A stretch of 59,229 bases of DNA, taken from assembly GCA_947085815.1 (NCBI GenBank), contig CAMTXU010000027.1, positions 1-59,229 on the forward strand, given 5' to 3'. This DNA comes from Fen-1258 sp947085815. GTDB lineage: Bacteria; Bacteroidota; Ignavibacteria; Ignavibacteriales; Melioribacteraceae. The position numbers and the translations under genes are program-made. Each line of letters opens with the position of its first letter. Positions within the stretch are counted from its first letter, which is position 1. Of this stretch, positions 15,786 through 24,065 are shown piece after piece. The notes under the pieces were generated by a model that worked only from the letters and a program-made list of their open reading frames with translations, did no database searches and had not been told where the DNA came from.

Positions 15786-16172
15786 AATGAACCTGCCAAT
15801 TCGCTTAATATTAGATTAATAATGGTGGGGGGGTGACTATATAGAATATCCCTTTTGTCAGCAAAATTCTTTACAGTAGTAGACGCCATATAAGATTACG
15901 CGATTATGAATCTATAATTAAATTAACTTGCAATAAGCCAAATTAACTAAGTGTACTCTCGGTAAATTTACAGCCTGTAAAGGAATCTTCGGCACTTCAT
16001 AATACAAAAATGCGCGGAAAGGAATAAGAAGAACAATCAAATCATTTTTACAAAATAAAATTATCTACTCAGAACCCTAAATGTTTATTTCTATTTACAT
16101 TTTGCAAAAAAAAAATATGATAGTCAAATTCTTTTAATTTTTATTTAGGACTTTTACTTAGAAAATAATGAA
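15786..16172. other. Intergenic region upstream of the hydrogenase operon
   Basis: No gene is visible. It must contain the operon promoter on the minus strand and the 3' end of hypE. A run of seven G occurs near 15825-15832 and an AT-rich stretch with a long A run near 16107. A loose TTGCTG...TATATA pair on the minus strand around 15840-15870 is too weak to call. Confidence 0.5.
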
Positions 16173-17222
16173 TTAACAAATCCTAGGTAACTGTTCACCG
16201 GTTATCATTTCCACTACACGTTTACTTCCGATCAATGTTTTCATTACAACCGTACAGGGATGATCGCTTGTAACCCTGCCTATAATTCGCGATTCTTTTC
16301 CATAATTATTTGATAGCATCGCATTCAAAACTTTTTCTGCATCTTCTTTCGCAACAAACAAAACAACTTTCCCTTCGTTTGCAATGTAGAGCGGATCAAA
16401 ACCAAGAATTTCACATGCGCCTTTAACTTCTTCCTTAATGGGAATTTCTTTCTCATCAATCTCAATTCCAACATGTGCACTTAATGCAATTTCTTTTAAC
16501 GTGCTGGCTACACCGCCGCGTGTTGGGTCGCGCATTACATGAACATTTTTCGAAACACTAAGTACAGACCGGATTAAATCATTCAATGGTGCTGTATCAC
16601 TTATTATTTCCGTTTCAAATGTCAGTCCTTCCCGTGCAGACATAATTGCCACGCCATGATCAGCAATACTTCCATTTAGAATTATCACATCACCGTCTTT
16701 GCAGTTCTTTGGTGAGATATTTATTCCTTTTTCAACTATTCCGATTCCGGAAGTATTGATAAAAATTTTATCTCCTTTACCATGTTCAACTACTTTTGTA
16801 TCGCCGGTAACAATTTGAACTCCGGCTTTGTAAGCCGCTTCTTTCATTGAAAGAACAATTTTCCACAAATCTTCAATGGGTAATCCTTCTTCAATTATAA
16901 ATGCGGCAGAAATGTAGAGTGGTTTTGCACCTGAGACTGCTAAATCATTAATTGTTCCGTTAACGGCAAGATCACCAATATTCCCGCCGGGGAAAAAGAT
17001 CGGCTGAACTACATACGAATCCGTGGTAAATGCAAATTTGTTTTTACCAACTGTGAATATTGCGCTATCGTGCTGTGCATTTAGTAATTCGTTGTCAAAT
17101 TGAGGCAGAAACATTTTAGAGATTAATTGATGAGAAAGACTTCCGCCACCGCCGTGAGCGAGCAATATTTTATCATACTCGCTTTTAGGAATGGGACATG
17201 TAAAATTTTGTAACTGATTCAT
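16173..17222 (-). CDS. hypE: Hydrogenase maturation factor HypE
   Basis: HypE dehydrates the thiocarboxamide made by HypF on its C-terminal cysteine to thiocyanate, the source of the cyanide ligands. The 349 residues are the standard length. Visible marks are ILLAHGGGG near the N-terminus, TDSYVVQPIFFPGGNIG, GDTKVVEHGKGD, DPTRGGVASTLKEIA, and the C-terminal PRIC with the reactive cysteine as the final residue. It follows hypD by 61 bases in the same direction and is separated from the hydrogenase operon by about 390 bases, so it probably belongs to a hypCDE transcript. Confidence 0.96.
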   Translation of the reverse strand: MNQLQNFTCPIPKSEYDKILLAHGGGGSLSHQLISKMFLPQFDNELLNAQHDSAIFTVGKNKFAFTTDSYVVQPIFFPGGNIGDLAVNGTINDLAVSGAKPLYISAAFIIEEGLPIEDLWKIVLSMKEAAYKAGVQIVTGDTKVVEHGKGDKIFINTSGIGIVEKGINISPKNCKDGDVIILNGSIADHGVAIMSAREGLTFETEIISDTAPLNDLIRSVLSVSKNVHVMRDPTRGGVASTLKEIALSAHVGIEIDEKEIPIKEEVKGACEILGFDPLYIANEGKVVLFVAKEDAEKVLNAMLSNNYGKESRIIGRVTSDHPCTVVMKTLIGSKRVVEMITGEQLPRIC

Positions 17223-17283
17223 ATCATTCTTTTAATTTTTGAGTGAATCTCAGTGACTATCCCGTGTTCCTCTGTGAAATAAT

Positions 17284-18390
17284 TTAGAGCGACACAGAGT
17301 TATTTTTATATTTTCCATAATGAAAATAAGCCGCACACGCCCCCTCTGTAGAAACCATTGGCGCACCAAGCGGTGTTTCAGGTTTACATTCTTTTCCGAA
17401 CGCCGAGCATTCAATTGGTTTCTTCACACCTTTCAAAACTTCTCCGGCAATACAAAGAGTTGATTCATTTTGTTCAAGATGCCCAACTTCAAAAATTTTT
17501 TCAGCATCATAATCCTTAAAAATTTCTTTCAAAGCATATCCGCTTTTGGGAATGTTTCCTATACCCCGCCACTTTCTATCAATCGTATCGAAAACCGTTG
17601 AGAGAGTTTTCTTTGCTTGTTCATTTCCACTCTTTGTAACAACACGGTTATACTGATTTTCAACTTCGCATCTTCCTTCTTCTAATTGTTTTATACACAT
17701 CAAAATACCTTGAAGGATATCAACCGGTTCAAATCCGGTAACAACAATCGGGGTTTTATATTTTTCGCAAAGAGGAATATATTCTTCATATCCCATCACA
17801 GTGCAAACATGTCCGGCAGCAAGAAATCCTTGGATCATACAATCACCTGAAGATAGCAATGCTTCAATTGCAGGTGGAACGAGAACATGCGATGAGAGTA
17901 TCGAATAGTTTTTCAAATTTCGCCGCTTTGCCTCTAAAACCGACATCGCATTTACCGGCGCAGTAGTTTCAAATCCAACAGCGAAAAAAACAATTTTCTT
18001 GTTAGGATTTTCTTCAGCAATCTTCACCGCATCAAGCGGAGAATAAACCATCCGCACATCGCTGCCGTTTGCTTTAACACTCAGCAAATCATTTTGGGAC
18101 CCGGGCACACGAAGCATATCACCAAACGAAGTGAATATCACATCCTTACGCGAGGCGATTGCAATAGCTTTATCAATTTTTTCAAGCGGTGTAACGCAAA
18201 CGGGACAACCAGGACCGTGTAGAAGAGTTATTTGTTTTGGCAGGAGTTCTTCGATACCGTATTTCAGAATTGAATGAGTTTGTCCGCCGCAAATTTCCAT
18301 AATAGACCACGAACGAGTAACAACTTCTTCAATTTGTTTTGTTAATACTTTAGCAGACTTTAAATCTCTGTATTCATCAACAAATTTCAT
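17284..18390 (-). CDS. hypD: Hydrogenase maturation factor HypD
   Basis: HypD is the [4Fe-4S] scaffold protein that, with HypC, assembles Fe(CN)2CO. The 368 residues are the usual length. It has MEICGGQTHSI, HGPGCPVCVTP, GFETTAP, TGFEPVDIL and the C-terminal cysteine cluster with ECSAFGKECKP and EGACAAYFHYGKY. All motif cysteines appear present. It lies 28 bases after hypC. The gap to hypE contains a fragment resembling the CTCTGTG-type dispersed repeat seen elsewhere in the window (26400-26480, 56200-56400). Confidence 0.96.
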   Translation of the reverse strand: MKFVDEYRDLKSAKVLTKQIEEVVTRSWSIMEICGGQTHSILKYGIEELLPKQITLLHGPGCPVCVTPLEKIDKAIAIASRKDVIFTSFGDMLRVPGSQNDLLSVKANGSDVRMVYSPLDAVKIAEENPNKKIVFFAVGFETTAPVNAMSVLEAKRRNLKNYSILSSHVLVPPAIEALLSSGDCMIQGFLAAGHVCTVMGYEEYIPLCEKYKTPIVVTGFEPVDILQGILMCIKQLEEGRCEVENQYNRVVTKSGNEQAKKTLSTVFDTIDRKWRGIGNIPKSGYALKEIFKDYDAEKIFEVGHLEQNESTLCIAGEVLKGVKKPIECSAFGKECKPETPLGAPMVSTEGACAAYFHYGKYKNNSVSL

Positions 18391-18418
18391 TCAAGTATCA
18401 AATTAATTTAGAATATGT

Positions 18419-18676
18419 TTAGATCCCTTTCTTATCCTCATCTTCTATCATGTTGCTCATTTCAGTTAGTATTCGAATTGTTTCTTCAGCCTCTTCCGTA
18501 TCAAGTTTATTTAAAGCAAAGCCTGCATGCACAATAATATAATCACCTTCCTTAACATCATCCAGCCACTGAATACAAGCATCTTTTAGAATTCCGCCAA
18601 AGTTAACTTTTGCCATTTTAAGTTCTGTATTCGAGTTGTCTATAGAAATGATTTTACCCGGAACAGCTAAACACAT
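18419..18676 (-). CDS. hypC: Hydrogenase maturation chaperone HypC/HybG
   Basis: The 85-residue chaperone ferries the Fe(CN)2CO group from HypD to the large subunit. The N-terminus MCLAVPGKIISI carries the essential Cys2, exposed after removal of Met. The rest, KVNFGGILKDACIQWLDD and GDYIIVHAGFALNKLD, is typical. It is the first gene of the hypCDE cluster on the minus strand. A second HypC-type gene is not seen. Confidence 0.95.
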   Translation of the reverse strand: MCLAVPGKIISIDNSNTELKMAKVNFGGILKDACIQWLDDVKEGDYIIVHAGFALNKLDTEEAEETIRILTEMSNMIEDEDKKGI

Positions 18677-19086
18677 TTTTTCTCGCTAAGAAATTCAATG
18701 ACAATATGTGATTTTATATGTTAGTTAGCAACAAGAGAAATCAGTAAAAATATTTTAACGTGGAAAATATTTTGTAACAGGCGAATCGTTTTTGGGATTC
18801 TCAAACCCAGTCCCATAAATCCAAAAACAAAAGAATTTAGAGTCTTTCTCTATAAGAAGAATCAGAATTGTAAAATTTATAAATGTGCACAGAGTATTGA
18901 ATATGAGCAATTTTAACTTTGGTAAACAATTATGGGAAAAGACAACTTATAATTTCATTGGTTTGAACGATGCTAATTTTCTCCTTCTTCATATTGAACA
19001 TCGCGTTCAGTAAATAATTATCGGTTACTTTTTTTAACTGCCTGAGCACTAACTATGGATAGTTTGAAAGAATATTGGGAAATCAA
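18677..19086. other. Intergenic region between hypC and the pilin-like genes
   Basis: I see no convincing gene or RNA. It must hold the hypCDE promoter (minus strand) and the end of the pilin-like operon. A weak inverted repeat (GTTTTTGGGATT against AATCCAAAAAC) lies at about 18787-18828. Confidence 0.5.
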
Positions 19087-20208
19087 TTATTCATAGTAAG
19101 AGACGGAGACAGGTCTCGAATTTGTTGCTGAATGCCAGAATTGATTTGTAAGAGCTGCGTTGGCGGGTCTGTAACGAATTGTAGGATTACCGGAAAGTTG
19201 AATATTTCTTTTGGCAGTCATTGAACCTACAAGAGTAAAATTACCATTGGCTTGAATATCACCCTGAGCATACATTTGACCCGCAATATTAATATTCCCG
19301 TGTGCTTCAATATTCCCACCGGAATAAAAACCAAGATTACTGCCGGTAGGATCAGCAGAATTAACGGATACACTGCCGCTAAAAGTAATGTTGCCGGTTA
19401 CGATAAATATGCCGTAACCAATTGTTGAACCACGAAAACTTAAATTACCGTTTACATAATAGATTGCAGGATTACTTTTTGTTCCAAGTGTTGTTGCGCC
19501 ACTTATGGTAAGATTTCCATTTGTTACACTTGTTGCAATACTTATATAATCATTTGGATTGAATACAGGGAGTGTAATGGGGGGAATTTGACTATTCACA
19601 GGATCCGAATTGGGGTTTAAATTAGGCTCAAAATTGTTATGACTCGACTGAAGTTGACCTGAATAAGTACCAAAACCCTTAACATCATAAGCATTTCCCG
19701 TAGTCTGTAAATTACCATTTGAATGAATATTTGCATTCCAGTTGGCATTATTATCATCTCGAATATCTATACTGCCTTGTAATTGTAAATCCTGACCGGA
19801 AGCCATCGCATATTGTAGAAAAGGGGGGACTGCTGGTGTGCTAGCCAATTGCAAAACCGATCTAATTGTAACAGATTGATTATTCATTATTCCAGTACTC
19901 GTAATTAACCTCATACTGGTCAAATTCATATTCGGACCGCCTGGATATTTGCTGGTAGTATTTGAAACAGAAACAGTCAGAGTGCTGTTTGCTATTTGTA
20001 AATTATTAACACCTGTCCATGTTGTATCGAGATTCAGCTTAGAAATTGCTAAATTTATTCCGCTGGCTGCTATATTTCCTGCTTGTGTTTTTTCGAACTT
20101 TACTATTGTCGTGTTAACTAAACGTAAATTGCTATAGTTAATATTCAACGTTGCAAAGGTGAATAAACTTCCCATTCCTATCACCAAAAACAATAGCATT
20201 TTACCCAT
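19087..20208 (-). CDS. Membrane-anchored pilin-like (PilX-type) protein with repetitive polymer-forming region
   Basis: The 373-residue protein starts with a hydrophobic segment (residues 4-20, LLFLVIGMGSLFTFATL), followed by an amphipathic helix (VKFEKTQAGNIAASGINLAISKL), as in PilX-like minor pilins. The C-terminal half consists of short beta-strand repeats of the type NGNLTISGATTLG, GNLSFRGSTIG and GNITFSGSVSVN, with a bactofilin-like or beta-solenoid look. A canonical prepilin peptidase site (G-FTLIE) is not visible. It is the last of three co-directional genes (gap 17 bases) that look like PilV-, PilW- and PilX-type subunits. The function, a surface or pseudopilus component, is inferred from the arrangement. 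Confidence 0.6.
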   Translation of the reverse strand: MGKMLLFLVIGMGSLFTFATLNINYSNLRLVNTTIVKFEKTQAGNIAASGINLAISKLNLDTTWTGVNNLQIANSTLTVSVSNTTSKYPGGPNMNLTSMRLITSTGIMNNQSVTIRSVLQLASTPAVPPFLQYAMASGQDLQLQGSIDIRDDNNANWNANIHSNGNLQTTGNAYDVKGFGTYSGQLQSSHNNFEPNLNPNSDPVNSQIPPITLPVFNPNDYISIATSVTNGNLTISGATTLGTKSNPAIYYVNGNLSFRGSTIGYGIFIVTGNITFSGSVSVNSADPTGSNLGFYSGGNIEAHGNINIAGQMYAQGDIQANGNFTLVGSMTAKRNIQLSGNPTIRYRPANAALTNQFWHSATNSRPVSVSYYE

Positions 20209-20225
20209 AAATAATCTATCGCTGT

Positions 20226-20756
20226 TTATTTGTTATGAATGAAATATCTTCTTTTATAAAAGGAGCCAAAATTCTCGGTGCTATCGCTTCTAAAAGAATT
20301 ATTGTCTATAACAACCTGCACATCTATGCTTTTAATATTGGATACCATAAAAGTACTGTTGTTCAATGAATCATATCCTTGCATTGAAAAATTATTGATT
20401 ACAACTTGTGATTCATTTACAGAACCAATGGTAGTTCTTCTCACAAGATATTGCTTGCCATTAGCCTGACGTGTAAAGTATTTAACACTATCAACCGAAC
20501 CATTGTTATCGAGATCAGCTAAAAATGCAATAGAAGAATTATTAATAGTACTTATTTTGGGATTTGTACTTACCCGGTAACCGATTTTATTAAAGTCATA
20601 ATCCAATACATCCGCCATACTGGTCATTGTCGATTCGGTAAATTCATTTATAATTTGTGACCGATTAAAATTTTCCATACGAAAATGAATATAGAGTAAT
20701 GAAAGCAACACAATCCCTCCAACAATAAATGACCCAGATAGATTTATATTTCCCAT
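20226..20756 (-). CDS. Pilin-like membrane-anchored protein (PilW-type)
   Basis: The 176 residues have one N-terminal membrane segment (about 8-24, GSFIVGGIVLLSLLYIHF). A helix containing STMTSMADVLDYDFNKIGYRV resembles the PilW pattern in which the helix ends in a conserved D-F/I-GYR. The remainder is a soluble beta-rich domain with few charges in clusters. No G-FTLIE processing motif is seen. It lies 9 bases after the PilV-like gene and 17 before the PilX-like gene. The identification is structural and contextual rather than by clear sequence identity. Confidence 0.6.
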   Translation of the reverse strand: MGNINLSGSFIVGGIVLLSLLYIHFRMENFNRSQIINEFTESTMTSMADVLDYDFNKIGYRVSTNPKISTINNSSIAFLADLDNNGSVDSVKYFTRQANGKQYLVRRTTIGSVNESQVVINNFSMQGYDSLNNSTFMVSNIKSIDVQVVIDNNSFRSDSTENFGSFYKRRYFIHNK

Positions 20757-20765
20757 AATAATTGC

Positions 20766-21248
20766 TCAGTAACTTGAATAATAATATAGCTTGAGAGTGT
20801 CAGGCAGATATATAGTTTTAGCTTTCACTTCAATTCTTTTCATACGAGTTCGTGATGAAACCAAAACATCCGGGAGATTTGTATTAACATAACCAACATT
20901 AACCCGTACTGAAACATTTCCTAATCTGGGCGTTGAAACTACATCACTATAGTTCTTATAATCATCAACGTCATCAAATGAATTTACACTTTCTCCGGAA
21001 TCATAACCCAAAGAAGCTGGAGCAGTAAAATTGTTAATATCCGTAACAGCTGCACTGATAGTTGATTCATCGAATGATTTAGAACTAATGAGATCAATCG
21101 TTTGTTGTGCAACGCTAGTTGTCGTAGTAATCGCTTGGGCTTGTAGTGAATTATCTGTAGAAGATAGAATAGTTCGATTTACATTCAAAACCAAAATGGC
21201 AAGAAGTACTACTGCACCCAAAACTAAAAACATCTGACTATTGTCCAT
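20766..21248 (-). CDS. Pilin-like membrane-anchored protein (PilV-type), first gene of three
   Basis: The 160-residue protein has a membrane segment at residues 6-24 (MFLVLGAVVLLAILVLNV), a Ser/Thr-rich helix (SLQAQAITTTTSVAQQTIDLI) and a beta-rich C-terminus. Size, anchor and position ahead of two similar proteins suggest the first of three minor-pilin-like subunits. It may be transcribed from the 700-base upstream region, where a TTGGCAC sequence (minus strand, about 21389-21395) could be a weak -24 element. I cannot assign a precise family. Confidence 0.58.
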   Translation of the reverse strand: MDNSQMFLVLGAVVLLAILVLNVNRTILSSTDNSLQAQAITTTTSVAQQTIDLISSKSFDESTISAAVTDINNFTAPASLGYDSGESVNSFDDVDDYKNYSDVVSTPRLGNVSVRVNVGYVNTNLPDVLVSSRTRMKRIEVKAKTIYLPDTLKLYYYSSY

Positions 21249-21952
21249 ACTTGTGCTACTCCTTTCTCTTCATAGGAATCAACAAATATATACAGTACTC
21301 TATAATCGGTAGGAATATAAAAAAATTTAGCTTATAAACTGTGTGATCTACATCTAAACCCTCTTTTTTTATCTAATTGTGGAAAATTGTGCCAAATGAC
21401 AACCATAATAGTTCGCCGTTCCTTACCGTACCCGTTTAACCGTCATCATTGAAGCCACTAATTACTTTTTCACCTTATCGGATTCTCAATTCAGGAGGCT
21501 TCTAATCACATGGTGATGCCAATGGCAAAACTATTTTTTTATTTAATAGAACACTGAAAAACGCAGACCCGCCTGCCATGCCTGCGGCAGATAAACCGGG
21601 CGGGCAGGTAAAGCAGATTTTAGCTGATCATTTTTGTTGTTTTTAGAAGTCCCCTTAAGATTATTTTTTATATGGTTGCCTATTATAGAAGAGTCAAATA
21701 CACCAAATTGTTACCGATCAAATTAATTAGTATTTTTGTATTAGAGTTTTAGCTAAGAACACTCTTAAACGAAGGTAATCGTGTTTTTCCTCTTTGTTTT
21801 TCGATATTGACCTAAGCAAACCGATCTTATTCTTCTTTACACATAATTACTTATGTAAAACAGCTGTGGACAATAAGTCCAATATAGTCGCTCAGTTGAA
21901 TAGCACTATAACACTATTTTCAAGTTACAAAAGACACTGGAAAAAATAATAA
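21249..21952. other. Divergent intergenic region between pilin-like operon and ABC-F gene
   Basis: No gene is visible. On the minus strand, GAAGCC and GGCTTC about 45 bases apart (21456-21502) could close a structured leader of the pilin-like operon. A degenerate TAGAAC...CGCAGACCCGCC repeat with CCTGCC palindromes lies at 21547-21620. The remainder is AT-rich and holds the promoter of the ABC-F gene. Confidence 0.5.
21547..21620. repeat. Degenerate copy of TAGAACGCAGAT-family repeat with GCCTGCC palindrome
   Basis: It starts TAGAACACTG, continues AACGCAGACCCGCCTGCC and contains CCGGGCGGGCAGG. The join of CGCAGA with CCCGCCTGCC is shared with the copies at 28285 and 53608, showing that the palindrome family often rides inside this repeat. 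Confidence 0.6.
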
Positions 21953-23584
21953 ATGATTAGTACAAGCAACATAGCTTTAAGATTTGGCAAACGAACATTA
22001 TTCGAGGAAGTAAATCTAAAATTTACTCCGGGAAACTGTTATGGAATTATTGGCGCCAATGGTTCAGGTAAATCAACCTTCATAAAAATCCTTTCGGGTG
22101 AAACTGAGCAAAGTTCAGGCGATGTTATAGTTACGCCGGGCGAGAGACTTGCAACTTTGAAACAGAATCAGTTTGAGTATGATGAATTCCAGGTTATTAA
22201 AACTGTTATGATGGGACATCAAAAGCTTTTTTCTATAATGGAAGAAAGAGATACTCTATATGCGAAGGCTGATTTCAGCGATGAAGATGGTATTAGAGCG
22301 GCAGAACTTGAAGGAGAATTTGGCGAGCTTTATGGATGGGAAGCGGAATCAGAAGCTGCTGAACTTCTGAGTGGTTTGGGAATTGCCGACGAACTTCATA
22401 CACAATTGATGAGGGATCTGTCGGGAAATGAAAAAGTAAAAGTACTTTTGGCTCAAGCATTATTTGGAAATCCAGATATATTATTGCTTGATGAGCCGAC
22501 TAATCATCTCGATATTATTTCTATTGGCTGGTTGGAAGAATTTCTCGAAAAATTTAAAAATACGGTGATAGTAATTTCGCACGATAGGCATTTTCTTAAT
22601 CAAGTATGTACGCACATTGCCGATATTGATTTTGGGAAAATACAGATGTACACAGGTAATTATGATTTCTGGCTTGAGAGCAGTCAACTTGCGGCAAAAC
22701 AAGCCAAAGATGCAAATAAAAAGATCGAAGCGAAAAGAGCGGAATTACAGGAATTTATTTTTCGATTCAGTGCTAATGCATCAAAATCCAAGCAGGCAAC
22801 ATCAAGAAAAAAGCAACTTGAAAATCTTACTCTTGAAGATATCAAACCTTCATCGCGAAAAATGCCTTACATAGCTTTTAAGCCGGAAAGGGAAGCCGGC
22901 AACAATCTTCTTGAAATCCAAAATCTAACAAAGAGTGATAGCGATGAAATTCTACTAAATGATCTTTCATTCAAAGTTGAGAAAGGTGATAAAATTGCGT
23001 TTGTCGGTCCGAATGATTTAGTGAAAACTACTTTGTTTAATATTCTCACGAGTAAAGAAAAACCCGATGGAGGCAACTTTATATGGGGTACTACAACTAA
23101 CGTTGCATATTTTCCAAAAGATAATGCAGATTTTTTCAATGTCGATTTAAATCTTATTGATTGGCTCCGTCAATACTCCGTGGAGAAGGAGGAAACCTAT
23201 ATCCGTGGATTTCTTGGAAGAATGCTTTTTAGCGGCGAGGAAACCTTGAAGAAAGCTCGCGTCCTTTCCGGTGGAGAACGTGTGCGTTGTCTACTTGCAA
23301 AGATGATGTTAACCGGCGCAAATGTTCTTATTCTTGATGAACCTACCAATCACCTTGATCTGGAAGCTATATCTGCACTCAATAATAGTTTGATCGATTT
23401 CCCCGGGACGGTTCTTTTCAGTTCACATGACCATCAGTTTATTCATACAATTGCTACGAGGATAATAGAAATTATACCATCAGGAATCATTGATAAACGA
23501 ATGACATTTGATGAATACATAAATGATGAAGCGATAAAGAAGATTCATTTTGAAGTGTATCACGCATCGGCAATAAATCTCTAA
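21953..23584 (+). CDS. ABC-F family ATPase (YbiT/EttA-like) with one degenerate ATP site
   Basis: ABC-F proteins have two ATPase domains, no membrane domain, and act on ribosomes. The first domain has Walker A GANGSGKST (residues 33-41) and Walker B LLLDEPTNHLD; its signature is LSGNEKVK instead of LSGGE. The linker (about 245-310) is charged and helical. The second domain has GPNDLVKTT in place of GPNGVGKTT, so the P-loop lacks two glycines, while its signature LSGGERVR and Walker B LILDEPTNHLD are normal. In the ABC dimer the second Walker A pairs with the first signature, so both defects fall in one composite site. At 543 residues the length is normal. The start ATG at 21953 fits the family N-terminus MISTSNIALRFG. 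Confidence 0.93.
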   Translation: MISTSNIALRFGKRTLFEEVNLKFTPGNCYGIIGANGSGKSTFIKILSGETEQSSGDVIVTPGERLATLKQNQFEYDEFQVIKTVMMGHQKLFSIMEERDTLYAKADFSDEDGIRAAELEGEFGELYGWEAESEAAELLSGLGIADELHTQLMRDLSGNEKVKVLLAQALFGNPDILLLDEPTNHLDIISIGWLEEFLEKFKNTVIVISHDRHFLNQVCTHIADIDFGKIQMYTGNYDFWLESSQLAAKQAKDANKKIEAKRAELQEFIFRFSANASKSKQATSRKKQLENLTLEDIKPSSRKMPYIAFKPEREAGNNLLEIQNLTKSDSDEILLNDLSFKVEKGDKIAFVGPNDLVKTTLFNILTSKEKPDGGNFIWGTTTNVAYFPKDNADFFNVDLNLIDWLRQYSVEKEETYIRGFLGRMLFSGEETLKKARVLSGGERVRCLLAKMMLTGANVLILDEPTNHLDLEAISALNNSLIDFPGTVLFSSHDHQFIHTIATRIIEIIPSGIIDKRMTFDEYINDEAIKKIHFEVYHASAINL

Positions 23585-23677
23585 AGTTCTTGATTATAGT
23601 AGAATGGTTTTCTTACAAAAAGTATTTTCGTTAAAAGGATCAATTACTAAGTTATTATACGCAAAAATATTATCATT

Positions 23678-23799
23678 TGTCATTCTGAACCCGATTCATC
23701 GGGTGAAGAATCTAAAAAATTTTCTTTTTTCCTCGATTAATTAGATTCCTCACGCCACTTCCCCGCAAAGCGGGGTAAACTGTTCCGTTCAGAATGACA
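23678..23799. repeat. TGTCATTCTGA-family repeat between convergent genes
   Basis: It runs from TGTCATTCTGAACCCGA to TTCAGAATGACA, with GAAGAATCT and AGATTCCTC as inner arm ends and small hairpins CCGATTCATCGG and CCCCGCAAAGCGGGG inside the arms. It lies between the ABC-F stop and the YwbE stop, where a bidirectional terminator would be expected. Confidence 0.75.
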
Positions 23800-23837
23800 C
23801 CTTGCGAAAGGTGACTTACTAAATTTGTTCGGCATCT

Positions 23838-24062
23838 TTAAATAAAGACAACCCGTTTATTTATAGTATAATTCAATATTTTTTTCACACGCCCAATTTC
23901 ACCGGTCTCAAGACGAACTTTAATTCCATGCGGATGGTCTGAGGACTTAGTAAGAATATCCTTAACAAAACCTTCAGTTAAATTATTCGAGCGCTGATCT
24001 TCTTTAAGTACAATAGCCACGTGTAAACCCTGCTTTATATTTTTCTGGTTTTGTGATTCCAC
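23838..24062 (-). CDS. YwbE family protein (DUF2196)
   Basis: This 74-residue YwbE-type protein has NIKQGLHVAIVLKEDQRSN, LTEGFVKDILTKSS and GIKVRLETGEIGRVKKIL, the characteristic pattern of a small SH3-like fold. The function of the family is unknown. It starts 3 bases after the DEAD-box helicase stop, so the two are co-transcribed. An RNA-related role would fit this pairing but is inference only. Confidence 0.88.
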   Translation of the reverse strand: MESQNQKNIKQGLHVAIVLKEDQRSNNLTEGFVKDILTKSSDHPHGIKVRLETGEIGRVKKILNYTINKRVVFI

Positions 24063-24065
24063 AGA

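Noticed and set aside
21381..21400. Sigma-54 promoter (TTGGCAC) for the pilin-like operon
   Set aside because: The -24 half fits, but the -12 half at the right distance reads TCCA rather than TTGC.
21400..21530. Cyclic-di-GMP riboswitch upstream of the pilin-like operon
   Set aside because: A GAAGCC/GGCTTC pair suggests some structure, but the conserved GEMM motifs are not present on either strand.
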